DNA of 64,000 nt from Bacilli bacterium (GCA_900772095.1 CAAGQJ010000016.1:27202-91201), one strand, 5' to 3'; shown: positions 16,551 to 25,946, counted from the first letter of the stretch. The notes: a model not told the origin generated them from the sequence alone. Translations and numbers: made by a program.

Positions 16551-17078
16551 ATGGAAAAGAATATTGTAGAAGTTGTTATGAATAACAAGGGTGAAGCTAT
16601 CGAGAAAGTAGCCGATTATATCGGTGTTGAAAGCTTCGCCAAGGTAATTGAGGGCCTCTATCGTGAGTGTCTGGAGGAATTCGATGACGCAGAAGATCTG
16701 GAAGAATACATTGCAGATGTGCTCAGTGAGAATATCCAGTCACTTGCATGGGAGTTTACTCACAAGGTAAACAGAGAGATGAAGAAATATCTCCATCTTA
16801 ACGACCAGCGCATGGATGGTAATTTTGCCAATCTGTACGAGGACTACCCTAAGCACAGAACAGGTGTGTGGTGGGCATCAGACTACGATGGTGATGATTA
16901 CTACGACTTTTACCCTCAGATGGTAGCCAGACTCGATTCCGCAGAAGACAGCGAGCAGGCTAACAAGGACAGAGGATATCTCGAAGAATGGTATTTCAAG
17001 GCGTTCGGCACGTACAACATCAAGTACAATTTCGGCAATTACCTTGAAGAGGTTCACTCTATGATGGAGGAAGCCTAA
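16551..17078 (+). CDS. Acidic protein of unknown function
   Basis: 175 aa, strongly acidic, helical; includes DYDGDDYYDFYPQ. One of several larger acidic proteins in the block (with 17134 and 25374). Antirestriction-like DNA mimicry is conceivable, but no ArdA signature was recognised. Confidence 0.55.
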   Translation: MEKNIVEVVMNNKGEAIEKVADYIGVESFAKVIEGLYRECLEEFDDAEDLEEYIADVLSENIQSLAWEFTHKVNREMKKYLHLNDQRMDGNFANLYEDYPKHRTGVWWASDYDGDDYYDFYPQMVARLDSAEDSEQANKDRGYLEEWYFKAFGTYNIKYNFGNYLEEVHSMMEEA

Positions 17079-17133
17079 CAATATCCCCTAGCATGGGGAT
17101 ATTCAATGTTTAACCATTTAAATGAGATTAGAT

Positions 17134-17976
17134 ATGAGTTACGAATTTGCAAAGAAGGAAATCGGTGATTACAGAATCACCATTTACCAGGATGAGGATG
17201 CTGAATCGCCTTGCTCTGCATGGGATTTGGTAGGTGTGTATCTTTGGGAGTATACCAGTTGTGGTAGTGGAAGATTAAGTAACGGCTGCAACTGGGATGA
17301 AATATATGATAGAAAATACGACACAAACGACCACAGCTTGCAGGATGCTCTCCGTGAGCTTGTATACAAGTATGTTCCGCAGAATCGTCTTGTAAAATAT
17401 CTGAAGAGCAACAAGCACCGCTCTGCTAAATTATCGTATGATAGAAGCTCTCATGTATGGGAACTTGATTATTACGACAGCAGAGAGGCGTACAAGACTT
17501 CGGTAGAGTTCACTCCTGACGAAATCAAGAACTATGACATGAGAGCAGAGATGATTGAGCCTATGAACAACGAGGACTTGATCTGGCTGCTTGATGACAT
17601 AGCTTACGAAATCGTGATATACGAGTGGTCTTCCACAGGATACTGCCAGGGAGACTACGTAGAAGGTGTTGCCTATTGTGACAAGGAGCGCTTCAAGAAG
17701 ATGGTGGATACGAATACCAAGAACTGGAAGAATCGTGCCATCGAGCTGTTTGAGAGCGAAGTCAAGGATATTGGTATGTGGATGTGGGGTGACGTAAAAG
17801 GATATATCCTTGAAAAGAAGCGTCACTACACTAAAATGTACGACGACGGAGACACTTCTGACTCCTACGACTGGGAGGAGATTGATTCCTGCTGGGGAGA
17901 GTACTTCGAAGATGCTGATGACCTCATCGAAGAGGTTATCAAAGAACACGGCTTACAGCCGAAAGATGCAGCCTAA
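17134..17976 (+). CDS. Large acidic protein, mobile-element family of unknown function
   Basis: 280 aa from ATG 17134 (MSYEFAKKEIG), chosen because AGATTAGAT-ATG matches the leader; an upstream ATG adds 4 residues. The N-terminal motif IYQDEDAESP..AWDLVG resembles the DED-x-NPR-x2-WDNLG start of a family common on phages and conjugative elements, and the GDYVEGVAYC segment also occurs in such proteins. Very acidic C-terminal half (YDDGDTSDSYDWEEID). Function unknown. Confidence 0.6.
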   Translation: MSYEFAKKEIGDYRITIYQDEDAESPCSAWDLVGVYLWEYTSCGSGRLSNGCNWDEIYDRKYDTNDHSLQDALRELVYKYVPQNRLVKYLKSNKHRSAKLSYDRSSHVWELDYYDSREAYKTSVEFTPDEIKNYDMRAEMIEPMNNEDLIWLLDDIAYEIVIYEWSSTGYCQGDYVEGVAYCDKERFKKMVDTNTKNWKNRAIELFESEVKDIGMWMWGDVKGYILEKKRHYTKMYDDGDTSDSYDWEEIDSCWGEYFEDADDLIEEVIKEHGLQPKDAA

Positions 17977-18024
17977 CAAGGGGAGCTTGCATGCTCCTCT
18001 TCTATTAACCAATTAAATAGAATT

Positions 18025-18285
18025 ATGGGAAAGATTACAATTTCACAGAAGGGAAGTAGAACTATCTACAGAGTGAACAGAAGAATCGTGTGCTATCGTG
18101 ACGGGCACAAGTATTGTGTGGGCAAGCCATCATCTGGCAGCACCCATATCGAGCTTGATGCCTTGTCCGAGAATATCGCACACGAGAGATGTATGGAGAT
18201 TTGTGAGCGCAGAATCTATGCAGAGATGAGATATCAGAATCCCGTCGCATACAACGCCCACAGAGTGTTGAACGCATTAGCTTAA
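18025..18285 (+). CDS. Small basic protein of unknown function
   Basis: 86 aa, MGKITISQKGSRTIYRVNRR..., beta-rich N-terminus and helical C-terminus. Standard leader; AGCC/GGCT hairpin after the stop. Confidence 0.55.
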   Translation: MGKITISQKGSRTIYRVNRRIVCYRDGHKYCVGKPSSGSTHIELDALSENIAHERCMEICERRIYAEMRYQNPVAYNAHRVLNALA

Positions 18286-18332
18286 AGATAGCCTTCGGGC
18301 TATCACAATTAACCAATTAAGTAAAGAGAATT

Positions 18333-18560
18333 ATGAAGAGATATTACGTATCAGTCACAGAGACTTTAAACAAGGTAGTGAGCGTTGATGCCGAGAGTGA
18401 GGCTGACGCACTGAAACAAGTGGAAACGGCCTACAACGATTCCGTTATCATTCTCGGTTCCGACCATTTCTGCGGAGAAACTATAGAAGCCGAAGATGAT
18501 CAGGAATCCTACATCGATTATGAGAAAAACTACGGGGAGACTTATCAGCACATCGACTAG
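18333..18560 (+). CDS. Small acidic protein of unknown function
   Basis: 75 aa, MKRYYVSVTETLNKVVSVDAESEADALKQVE: a beta-beta-alpha start resembling small DpnD/PcfM-like proteins of mobile elements, followed by an acidic tail (EAEDDQESYIDYE). The family resemblance is weak. Confidence 0.5.
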   Translation: MKRYYVSVTETLNKVVSVDAESEADALKQVETAYNDSVIILGSDHFCGETIEAEDDQESYIDYEKNYGETYQHID

Positions 18561-18608
18561 CCAAACGGGGAGAGTAATCTCCCTACCAATAACCAAAACA
18601 TTATAGAT

Positions 18609-18785
18609 ATGAAGAATTTAGGAATACAGGACATCTGTATGATTAAGCATGGACTAGCGGCATTGCTAGCCAACGAGAAGGTCACTCTTAAAATCGCCAT
18701 CAAGAAAGACGACAAAGAACAGATAGAGAGAAGTAACTCATATATCGATGAGGTAAATGCAGTTATCAGAAAACTAAACTCGTAG
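18609..18785 (+). CDS. Small protein of unknown function
   Basis: 58 aa, MKNLGIQDICMIKHGLA..., helical. Leader AACCAAAACATTATAGAT. The next gene starts 5 nt after its stop, indicating a two-gene unit. Confidence 0.5.
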   Translation: MKNLGIQDICMIKHGLAALLANEKVTLKIAIKKDDKEQIERSNSYIDEVNAVIRKLNS

Positions 18786-18790
18786 GAATC

Positions 18791-18934
18791 ATGGAGAATC
18801 AGGCAGAGTTAGCAGACAAGCTTACATCGATAGCTTGTTCAGAAGACTATTGGAAAAGACTGCACGCAGGAGAAATGAAAATCCAGGAATGGTGGCAGGA
18901 GTATATGAAACGAAAAGCTGAAAAGCGCAGCTAA
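18791..18934 (+). CDS. Small protein of unknown function
   Basis: 47 aa, MENQAELADKLTSIA..., ending in a basic KRKAEKRS tail. Lacks its own AACCA leader and starts 5 nt after the preceding stop; probably translated by coupling. Confidence 0.45.
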   Translation: MENQAELADKLTSIACSEDYWKRLHAGEMKIQEWWQEYMKRKAEKRS

Positions 18935-18966
18935 GGACTGCGCACAATAACCAAAACATTACGATT

Positions 18967-19128
18967 ATGACAAGAGAAATGCAAAAAGAATTGGAAGAGA
19001 AATATTTCCGTGAGTGCGGAGATAGGGCAGTAGCGGAGGAGATGGCTCAGATGGATTACGATGCGGACCAGGCATCATCCGATTATTACCCTCACTATGA
19101 CGAAGGCTCCGGAGAATATTGGTTTTAG
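18967..19128 (+). CDS. Small acidic protein upstream of the reverse transcriptase
   Basis: 53 aa, MTREMQKELEEKYF...; acidic, with a Tyr-rich tail ending EYWF. Leader AACCAAAACATTACGATT. It is the immediate neighbour of the RT gene (47-nt gap); a functional link is not shown. Confidence 0.5.
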   Translation: MTREMQKELEEKYFRECGDRAVAEEMAQMDYDADQASSDYYPHYDEGSGEYWF

Positions 19129-19175
19129 CTAAAAGGTGGTCACGTACCACCACACAAACCAAAACAAGAAGAATT

Positions 19176-20441
19176 ATGAATGAAGACAGAATCCTAAGTA
19201 TGTTCTTCGAGAAAGCCAGATGGCAGTACGCTATCGAGAAAGGCTTATTCAAGGACATGAACAAAGCAGTAATGTATCAGCTGACAGAGCCAAAGGCTCG
19301 TCTAGCTATGTATCAGAGGATCAAGAGCGGCAATTACAAGATAATGCCGCCTCATACAGCCAAGATTCCGAAAGACAACGGAGATTTCCGTACAGTCTAT
19401 GTGAATGAGGCTGTGGACAGAATCCTCTTGAGCATCGCCAACGACCTCCTGTTTGAGCTGATGCCAGAGATGGTGCATCCACGCTGCACGTCGTACCAGA
19501 AAGGTATCGGCTGCGGTCGTGTGGTGCAAGATGTGTCTCGGATAATATACTCGGCAGATGGTAAAATCATCGGATGGAAAGGTGACTTCTCCAAGTACTT
19601 TGATTCCGTGCCTATTCGGTTCATCGACTGGGCATTCGACAAGGTAGAGGAGAAGTACGGAAAGTCCGCGTTGATAGATGTCATCCGTGACTACTATCAC
19701 ACAGATATCTATTTCGATGAGGAAAACAACCTCTGTGAGAAGTATCAATCCCTCAAGCAGGGATGCTCTGTTGCCGCATGGCTGGCTGATGTTATTCTCT
19801 TCCATCTTGACGACAAGCTGTCTAAGCTTAACGGATATTACGTCCGCTATTCAGATGATACGCTGTTTGTCGGTGAAGACTATGAGAAAGCCATGGATAT
19901 TATGAAGAGCGAACTGGAGATGATGCAGATGACGCTCAACCCTAAGAAAGTCGAGTATATTGACGCTAATCACTGGTTCAAATTCCTCGGGTATTCCATC
20001 AAGGGTCACAGTATCTCTCTGTCGTCCACACGTATCAAGACCTTCCAGAAGGAGGTTGAGAAGAGGACGATAAAGAAGCGTGACACCACAATGACGAAAG
20101 CCATCAATTCAGTGAACAGATATCTCTACAAGGGGTACTGCGATTATTCCTGGGCTACTCAGGTTCTTCCGGTCATAAACGTAAAGGAGGACATCGACAA
20201 GCTCAACACCTTCGTCATGGACTGCATCCGTGCGGTCAAGACAGGCAAGAAGAAAGTTGGTGGACTTGGCTACGTTAAGACTCAGGCTGTAGGTTGCATA
20301 GACCGAGGCCGTGGCAGGAACGTGACAACAAACAGGAGTAAGACAGAGAGCGAAATCAAGGGGTATCTATCAATCGGTTGTGCTCAGAATGCCTTGCGAA
20401 CGAGCAGGGCAGCGTACAACACATTGGTGAATACTCTGTAG
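19176..20441 (+). CDS. Reverse transcriptase of unassigned class
   Basis: 421 aa from ATG 19176, which carries the shared leader (the longer ORF from 19119 starts inside the preceding gene). All core RT motifs are present: PKDNGDFRTVYV (about 65-76), motif A KGDFSKYFDS with Asp137, motif B KQGCSVAAWLADVIL (194-208), motif C YVRYSDD with the catalytic pair at 227-228, a NPKKVEYID motif and the WFKFLGYSIKG motif E, then a basic thumb-like C-terminal 140 residues. It lacks the SQ form of motif B of DGR RTs, the VTG of retrons and a maturase/HNH tail of group II introns. It sits immediately upstream of a giant structured non-coding region, a natural candidate for its template or partner RNA. Confidence 0.9.
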   Translation: MNEDRILSMFFEKARWQYAIEKGLFKDMNKAVMYQLTEPKARLAMYQRIKSGNYKIMPPHTAKIPKDNGDFRTVYVNEAVDRILLSIANDLLFELMPEMVHPRCTSYQKGIGCGRVVQDVSRIIYSADGKIIGWKGDFSKYFDSVPIRFIDWAFDKVEEKYGKSALIDVIRDYYHTDIYFDEENNLCEKYQSLKQGCSVAAWLADVILFHLDDKLSKLNGYYVRYSDDTLFVGEDYEKAMDIMKSELEMMQMTLNPKKVEYIDANHWFKFLGYSIKGHSISLSSTRIKTFQKEVEKRTIKKRDTTMTKAINSVNRYLYKGYCDYSWATQVLPVINVKEDIDKLNTFVMDCIRAVKTGKKKVGGLGYVKTQAVGCIDRGRGRNVTTNRSKTESEIKGYLSIGCAQNALRTSRAAYNTLVNTL

Positions 20442-21767
20442 ATGAGCATCCTAGCGCAAGGATTTTGCCGGAATGAAGAGCGACGATTTAACCATCCGGT
20501 CTCGAATGATGTGGACCTATCTCTGATTAGAGATGGTCCAACATCCTCTCCACCAGGATACTATCAATCTGATAAAGCTATGCGCTGTATCTTCTAACCG
20601 GCATACTCTGTAACCGAGCACACGGACGTGGAAGAAGGACGGGCAGATTCAGGCTAGCGCCTCTATAACGGGATTTGTCGACGATGCGTCCAAGTTCGCA
20701 AGTTTGCAACTTGAGACGGATTGTCGACGAATTCGCGCACAAGGCGTAGATCATCAACGAAGTACAGAAATGTGCCAGTCCGTATGACTTCCACCGGTGG
20801 CGCACACCACCAATCCCTGACGGATGGCAAAAGTTTATAAAACAGGTCTCTTAACCAGAGTAGTTGATCCTGGACGTCGTCGTATACTACTTACGACGTC
20901 CTGGATCATCTATTCTGGCGAATCCTGTGTCAAATCAGAATCATAAAGCATTGTGCCGAGCCATCGGTCAGGGAATTACCCAAGCACGAGGGTAGTCTTC
21001 AAAGGAGAGTGAATTTATGAGTGCTGTTTCCATGCCGCCGGCCTCCCGGAACACTATCCGGGACTCCGGCGGCTTACAACAGCCCTCGAATCAAGCTGTT
21101 ATAGCTACGTGTCACGCTCTCAGATGAAGACAACGTTATTGCCAAACGAGGTACACGAGGAGGCTGTAATTTACCAACCAACTGGCAAATAACGCGGGTT
21201 AATCCTTAAATTAAATATTAACCCGCGTAAGCCATCTGGTTCGTATCAGTTGATTATAGTAAGGCAACAGACCTATAAGTGTACCTACAACAACCAAAGT
21301 GAATTGCATCACGACTTATCAAGAGTATGAGGTTTAATACCACGTGAGTGGAATACCGCCGTCGATGTCTATCGATATCGACGGCCGTATCCAATCTCGG
21401 GGTCTAATCGCGAACATACACCAATGCAACGAAGTACTAGAGATGAGTCACGGACATTGCAGTCCGCATAGCCAAGAGTAGAACAGATTCAGTTGCATGT
21501 AATGTGACAACGGGACACAACCTGGCGGTTGCCCGGTACGCGTCCCGTTCTTATACATGCAATAATCAAGACGATACAGGAATGCAACACTCTACTGAGG
21601 CTATGCTATAGCTATTGCGAGCCGAATGGTGCGCAAGGAGAATCGATTGTAAATACAGTATTCAGCATCCTGAGAATCACTGGATTATATCCAGGAGTCT
21701 CAGGACTATAATACTGTATATATCAAAAGCATACAGTTACGCAACAGATTCTCTGAGCGCACTCCTA
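20442..21767 (+). ncRNA. Giant structured non-coding RNA region downstream of the RT (about 1.3 kb)
   Basis: No credible ORF in 1.3 kb, but near-continuous strong hairpins: 20508-20545 (two stacked helices); 20671-20734 (TTGTCGACGA paired with its own repeat, then CAAGTT/AACTTG); 20866-20907 (15 bp, one mismatch); 21023-21083 (GCTGTT/AACAGC enclosing GCCGCCGG/CCGGCGGC and CCCGG/CCGGG); 21192-21228 (perfect 12 bp, ACGCGGGTTAAT); 21359-21384 (8 bp); 21493-21562 (two perfect 8-bp helices); 21653-21719 (9 + 7 + 5 bp). GC content is visibly higher than in the other intergenic DNA. Resembles giant ornate phage RNAs in scale; the family is undetermined. Confidence 0.75.
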
Positions 21768-21789
21768 TCAACCAATACTTTTTAGAATT

Positions 21790-22071
21790 ATGAGAAGAAA
21801 AAAGAAAGATGTGATCAAGTCGATACTTAAGCAGTTGCATGAGATTCAGATGGAGTATGCTTACGACAAGATTTTACGAGTAGGCATATTTACCGGAAGT
21901 ACACGAAACGATATCGTAATAGAGATATCAAGGTGCGATGACACTAGTTCGGATTGCCAGTACGTGATCGAAGGAAGGGAATTTGTATTCTCTTTAAGAA
22001 AGTCGTGTTCCGACAATGAGTTTACCCTGTTTGAGGTGCGTTCCTATATATCAGCACTCAAGGGAAGCTAA
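21790..22071 (+). CDS. Small protein of unknown function
   Basis: 93 aa, MRRKKKDVIKSILKQLHE..., basic N-terminus, then a beta-rich body. It closely resembles the 13550 gene in layout (helix, short strands, helix). First gene after the giant RNA; standard leader AACCAATACTTTTTAGAATT. Confidence 0.55.
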   Translation: MRRKKKDVIKSILKQLHEIQMEYAYDKILRVGIFTGSTRNDIVIEISRCDDTSSDCQYVIEGREFVFSLRKSCSDNEFTLFEVRSYISALKGS

Positions 22072-22120
22072 AAACGGCGTAGTAATTCTACGCCTTCATA
22101 TTAACCAATATATTAGAATT

Positions 22121-22342
22121 ATGGAGAAAATAACATTCAATCAGCTGAAAGAGGATTACTTCAACGATGACGTATGTATGGCCGAAGTTCTTGCGAGTAC
22201 ACCTGCTACAGGCCTGACTATCGAACAAGCATTCTACCTATATATACGAGCAAAGAATTGGAGTGATAAAGATGAGTTTGAGCTCTATAGCGATGGAGAT
22301 TATTACGACTTGGTTGAAGAAGCCAAAAATATGGAGCTGTAA
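22121..22342 (+). CDS. Small acidic protein of unknown function
   Basis: 73 aa from ATG 22121 (MEKITFNQLKED), fixed by the leader AACCAATATATTAGAATT; the longer upstream ORF is out of context. Acidic C-terminus (DEFELYSDGDYYDLVEEAK). Confidence 0.55.
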   Translation: MEKITFNQLKEDYFNDDVCMAEVLASTPATGLTIEQAFYLYIRAKNWSDKDEFELYSDGDYYDLVEEAKNMEL

Positions 22343-22374
22343 TGCTCCATTCCTATAAACCAATATTTAGAATT

Positions 22375-22827
22375 ATGACATACGACGAGATTATCAATGA
22401 AGTTGAGAATGGTGCTAAGTTCACCATCAACTTCCAGAAGAGAACATGTAGAGTGAACGGCAAGGTAGTAATGTCCGAGGAAGACAAGCCGAAGGACACG
22501 CCTTACCTTACACCCGAGGTTGTGTTTGTAGGTATCGAGCAGAGATATGCAGCGTACAAGCATTCTGTGCCGTCAGAACGCTCCGAATCACATCGCCGGT
22601 ATTACTTCAAGGCTTTGCCTGAGAAAGAACTCACTGACGAAGATATGATGTATGGTGAGCGACGTGAGGTGGCTAGATGCAAGCTGGAACTGTACGTGCT
22701 GATTCAGCTCCTCAGAGGCAACCTCTACTGGGACGGCAGATGGGGAACTTGGTTCTGGTGTTCCAAGAACGACAAGGACCTGATTATCCTCAGAGACTGG
22801 ATTGAGCCAAACAAGGGTGGGGCATAA
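22375..22827 (+). CDS. Protein of unknown function
   Basis: 150 aa from ATG 22375 (MTYDEIINEVENGAKF). Ends with a Trp-rich segment (YWDGRWGTWFWCSKND, about 120-135). No homology recognised; it was examined as a DGR target and rejected, as no repeat of its 3' end was found. Confidence 0.6.
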   Translation: MTYDEIINEVENGAKFTINFQKRTCRVNGKVVMSEEDKPKDTPYLTPEVVFVGIEQRYAAYKHSVPSERSESHRRYYFKALPEKELTDEDMMYGERREVARCKLELYVLIQLLRGNLYWDGRWGTWFWCSKNDKDLIILRDWIEPNKGGA

Positions 22828-22882
22828 GCCTCATCCACGATTTAATTAACATTTTTAATAACCAACTAAAATAATTAGAATT

Positions 22883-23953
22883 ATGAAGCAGATTGTAACA
22901 ATCACTGGTGAGAATCTTAAGGTAGTAGCTAACAATGTAGAGGTTGATGCAGCTGGTGCAGGTAAGAAGACCAAGGCGCAGATGCGTCTCGAAGCTCTTA
23001 AGGCAGCAGGCGTTGACGTAAGTAAGTACTTCCCTCTCGGTGACGACAAGCTTATCAAGATCGAGAATGGTGCGGCTGTCCCTGTTGATATGGACGATGC
23101 AACCATCGATGCGGTAGGCAAGCAGATTGTCGAGGGTGGATACGTAAGTAACTGGAAGCTGTTCCGCCGTTGGGTGATGAGCCAGATGTTTCACATGCTC
23201 AGACAGATGGACGGATGGAACTGGTCATTCAACCAGGTCTTGCAGCACAAGGGCTACGAGTACCAGTGGCGCATGCTTGAAAATGAGCTCTATGCTCAGA
23301 TGAAGATGGCAGCTCACGGGGATCACGAGAATGCCGGTGCGAGAAACAGATGGTTCGGAGGCTACGTTGCTGCCGATATGGCTTATGACTACATCAATAA
23401 GCTCCGCAAGTATGTGGACGACAACCTTATTTGGAAGGTCAAGAAAGACAAGAACGGAAAGAAGACAAAGGCATTCAAGCATACCTGTAAGGGCAATCCT
23501 TACGTACGTCTTCAGAACGAGGATATCTTCGTCGCAGACTTGGAAAAGAAGGTATATGCTCCTCTCGGTAATCTTGCGCGCAAGATGTATGACAGCAATA
23601 CCTACAAGGAAGTCTACGATGCTGTTCACGAGTTCAACAAGAAGCGCAAGCATCTCGCATGGGACACCAAGCAGTCTGATGCCTTCATCAATGCCTATAA
23701 GGGTTCCGGCTCCTACTACACGATGAGAAACCTCATTATGTTCCACGGAGCCAGATTCTGGAAAAACGGACGAAAGATGTCAGAAGCCAACTCGTTGAAG
23801 GAGCTTGAGTCAAAAGCCAAGCTCTACGACGAAGAGGGTTGGAGAATGCTCGGTGTTTTCAAGCAGCTCATTATAGAGAACGATATCGACATCCAGGGCA
23901 AGATTAACGAGTGGCATAAGGCTAAGGTCGAGAAGGTGATCGCCAGTAAGTAG
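22883..23953 (+). CDS. Large conserved-looking protein of unknown function
   Basis: 356 aa, the second largest ORF of the block. N-terminal beta strands (MKQIVTITGENLKVVANNVEVD), then a long helical body with many aromatic and basic residues (RRWVMSQMFHMLRQMDGWNWSFNQ). No domain recognised. The length and regular codon use indicate a genuine, expressed protein. Confidence 0.65.
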   Translation: MKQIVTITGENLKVVANNVEVDAAGAGKKTKAQMRLEALKAAGVDVSKYFPLGDDKLIKIENGAAVPVDMDDATIDAVGKQIVEGGYVSNWKLFRRWVMSQMFHMLRQMDGWNWSFNQVLQHKGYEYQWRMLENELYAQMKMAAHGDHENAGARNRWFGGYVAADMAYDYINKLRKYVDDNLIWKVKKDKNGKKTKAFKHTCKGNPYVRLQNEDIFVADLEKKVYAPLGNLARKMYDSNTYKEVYDAVHEFNKKRKHLAWDTKQSDAFINAYKGSGSYYTMRNLIMFHGARFWKNGRKMSEANSLKELESKAKLYDEEGWRMLGVFKQLIIENDIDIQGKINEWHKAKVEKVIASK

Positions 23954-24166
23954 TAAGGTTCGCCGCCTGTAGTATGGTGGCCCGGCAAGAATTCACAAGA
24001 GCTTCTTCAACGAAGGATCTCCTCCAGTTACTACTGGAGGTAATCCTTCAATCTAAGCTCTCTAGATCATATTTTTAGAGTAAGGCGCCAGCCGGGAGCC
24101 ATTCTAGCCAAAAGTCGGTTACTGATTCGGTAACCGATTCAAAGTAAAACCAAAAAAGTAAGGATT
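23954..24166 (+). ncRNA. Structured intergenic RNA
   Basis: 213 nt between genes with nested inverted repeats: GAGCTT/AAGCTC enclosing AGGAT/ATCCT and CCTCCAGT/ACTGGAGG (about 23998-24060), and CGGTTAC/GTAACCG (24115-24138) just before the leader of the next gene. Longer and more elaborate than the usual single hairpin of the block. Confidence 0.5.
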
Positions 24167-24412
24167 ATGAGAAAGAATAAAACTTATGAGCAGCAAACTA
24201 AATTCTATAACAAGGATGGGCGTTACGAGAGTTTGGGTGAGATGTTTATCTGCTGGCTTAGATGTGATAATATCCAAATCGCAGCAATACAAAAGACATT
24301 CAGGGAAGGAACGAAAGAATGTAAAGAATACATTATAGAAGACCTCTATCACCTTTGTGACAAGAAACTACTTTATCAGTTTATCAGAATCTTTTATTTC
24401 GGAAAGAAGTAA
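24167..24412 (+). CDS. Small basic protein of unknown function
   Basis: 81 aa, MRKNKTYEQQTKFYNKDGRY..., Lys/Tyr-rich, helical. Leader AACCAAAAAAGTAAGGATT. Confidence 0.55.
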   Translation: MRKNKTYEQQTKFYNKDGRYESLGEMFICWLRCDNIQIAAIQKTFREGTKECKEYIIEDLYHLCDKKLLYQFIRIFYFGKK

Positions 24413-24476
24413 AGCCAAACAGGTCAGTCGTTAGCAGCGGCTGACTCCTTATCATAACTAGATTTTGTTTAAATGG

Positions 24477-24515
24477 TTCAAGCCGGTCTGTCGTGAGACA
24501 CGCCGGTTTTTTGTA
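24477..24515 (+). terminator. Intrinsic terminator
   Basis: CCGG and GTC on one arm pair with GAC and CCGG on the other around a GTGA loop, followed by TTTTTTG. It is preceded by CTAGATTTTGTTTAAATG, an element also found before the terminator at 28139. Confidence 0.7.
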
Positions 24516-24549
24516 CCACTATGTCTAACCAATTAAAATTTTGTGAATT

Positions 24550-24972
24550 ATGGCAGTAGCAAGAATCGTTAACGTTAATGATATCTTAAAAGCAAAGGGC
24601 TTGAAGCCAAAGGTGTTCAATCTGAACATATTCTGTAGTGCTGTATCAGATTTCTTTATGACACATGAACCAAAGGAAACAATTTTGCTTGTTCCGAAGA
24701 GATTTCTCGACATGGAGAATCCACCAGATGGAGACTTTATCGAAATGCTGGACGTAAGCATCTGGGAGAAGAAGGCGGAAGACCCCGACGACCCATTCGA
24801 CTTCATCGACTATCAGCTGATGGTACGAAACAAGATGATGAGACCGATAATCTTTGTCAACGAGCCTTTTCTTACGGAAGCCGCACTCTCTCTGAGAGAC
24901 ATCTGCGGATATTCCGTAACGGGCAGAACACGAAAGAAGAAGAAGGAATACATCGTGTCTCTGCCGGTGTAA
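24550..24972 (+). CDS. Protein of unknown function
   Basis: 140 aa, MAVARIVNVNDILKAKG..., with an acidic middle (EKKAEDPDDPFDFID) and a lysine-rich segment (TRKKKKEY) near the C-terminus. No family recognised. Confidence 0.6.
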   Translation: MAVARIVNVNDILKAKGLKPKVFNLNIFCSAVSDFFMTHEPKETILLVPKRFLDMENPPDGDFIEMLDVSIWEKKAEDPDDPFDFIDYQLMVRNKMMRPIIFVNEPFLTEAALSLRDICGYSVTGRTRKKKKEYIVSLPV

Positions 24973-25035
24973 AGCCGAAAAATGCGTGGAACATTATTGT
25001 TTCACGCTCCAAGTATTAACCAATTAAATGGAATT

Positions 25036-25326
25036 ATGAAGAATATCAGATTTGAACCTAGCTACTATGAGTGGCATTTGGTGGGAGAGGATGGAAGAAT
25101 CCTCCTGAATATACCAGATAGTATAGTTGATTATTGTGAGACGATGAGCGATTTATGCTTCGTTATCGAAGACCTTCCAAGGCAAGCATCCGATGCGGTT
25201 TCTTGTGGGGAAGAGCTATATGGTGTTGATGTCACAATGTTTGTTTACAAAGGTATCGGAGAAGATAAAGACATCATTGAATTGATAGAAAGCACGCTTG
25301 CGACCCACTTCGGAATTGTAGCCTAA
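25036..25326 (+). CDS. Acidic protein of unknown function
   Basis: 96 aa from ATG 25036 (MKNIRFEPSYYEWH), defined by the leader AACCAATTAAATGGAATT. Acidic; no motif. Confidence 0.55.
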   Translation: MKNIRFEPSYYEWHLVGEDGRILLNIPDSIVDYCETMSDLCFVIEDLPRQASDAVSCGEELYGVDVTMFVYKGIGEDKDIIELIESTLATHFGIVA

Positions 25327-25373
25327 AATCCCTCTTCGGAGGGTGCAAGTATTAACCAATTAAAATTAAAAAT

Positions 25374-25946
25374 ATGAATGATTTTTTAAAATTAGCAGAG
25401 GATTTAGAATGGAGTTATAATGTTGACGATACACCTAACGAAAGAGGTGAGGTTTGCGTCGAGTTAGAGAAGTATTCCCCACAAGACCAAGACTTCATCG
25501 CCACAATTTGGTTCGAGAATGGCAATAAGTCTGACTTCATGGATAAGTTGTATCAATATTATAGCGACTTCGATCCTGACGAGGAAGCCAGTAAATGGAT
25601 TGGCGAGGATGGACATGGTGCTAACGGCGCGCCATACAAATTATCGGATATTTTGCAAGATATGGAGGATTGCAAGGATATGCTACTAGATTTATGGCAC
25701 GAGTATTTTTACAATGAGTACCCAGAAAATCGTCCAAATGAGACCGACGAAGGGAAGCGACTCGCAGGAGAAATCGAGGAGAAATCCGGAAAGCATTACC
25801 ACTCGTGCTCTCTACAGAATTATCCGAGCGGTAAGTTCGGCGTTATCATTGATGGCTGCCAGAAGTTTCTATCGGAATGCAAGGAAGAGACATTAGCCTA
25901 TATGAAAGGCGTGCTTACGGGCCTTGATATCGAAAGAAAAGACTAA
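25374..25946 (+). CDS. Acidic protein, possible antirestriction-type protein
   Basis: 190 aa, strongly acidic (SDFDPDEEASKWIGEDGHGANGAPYKLSD). Large acidic proteins of this kind are widespread on Bacteroidota mobile elements and some act as DNA mimics; a defining ArdA motif was not recognised, so this is only a suggestion from composition. Confidence 0.5.
   Translation: MNDFLKLAEDLEWSYNVDDTPNERGEVCVELEKYSPQDQDFIATIWFENGNKSDFMDKLYQYYSDFDPDEEASKWIGEDGHGANGAPYKLSDILQDMEDCKDMLLDLWHEYFYNEYPENRPNETDEGKRLAGEIEEKSGKHYHSCSLQNYPSGKFGVIIDGCQKFLSECKEETLAYMKGVLTGLDIERKD

Noticed and set aside
19176..21767. Retron or group II intron
   Set aside because: The RT has no VTG/NAxxH signatures and no maturase or HNH tail, and the non-coding region lies downstream with no recognisable intron domain V.
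19176..22827. Diversity-generating retroelement around the reverse transcriptase
   Set aside because: No near-duplicate of about 100 bp with adenine-specific differences was seen between the non-coding region and a nearby gene end, and motif B is QGCS, not the DGR form.
22375..22827. C-type-lectin-like variable protein
   Set aside because: The Trp-rich tail was suggestive, but no template repeat was found.
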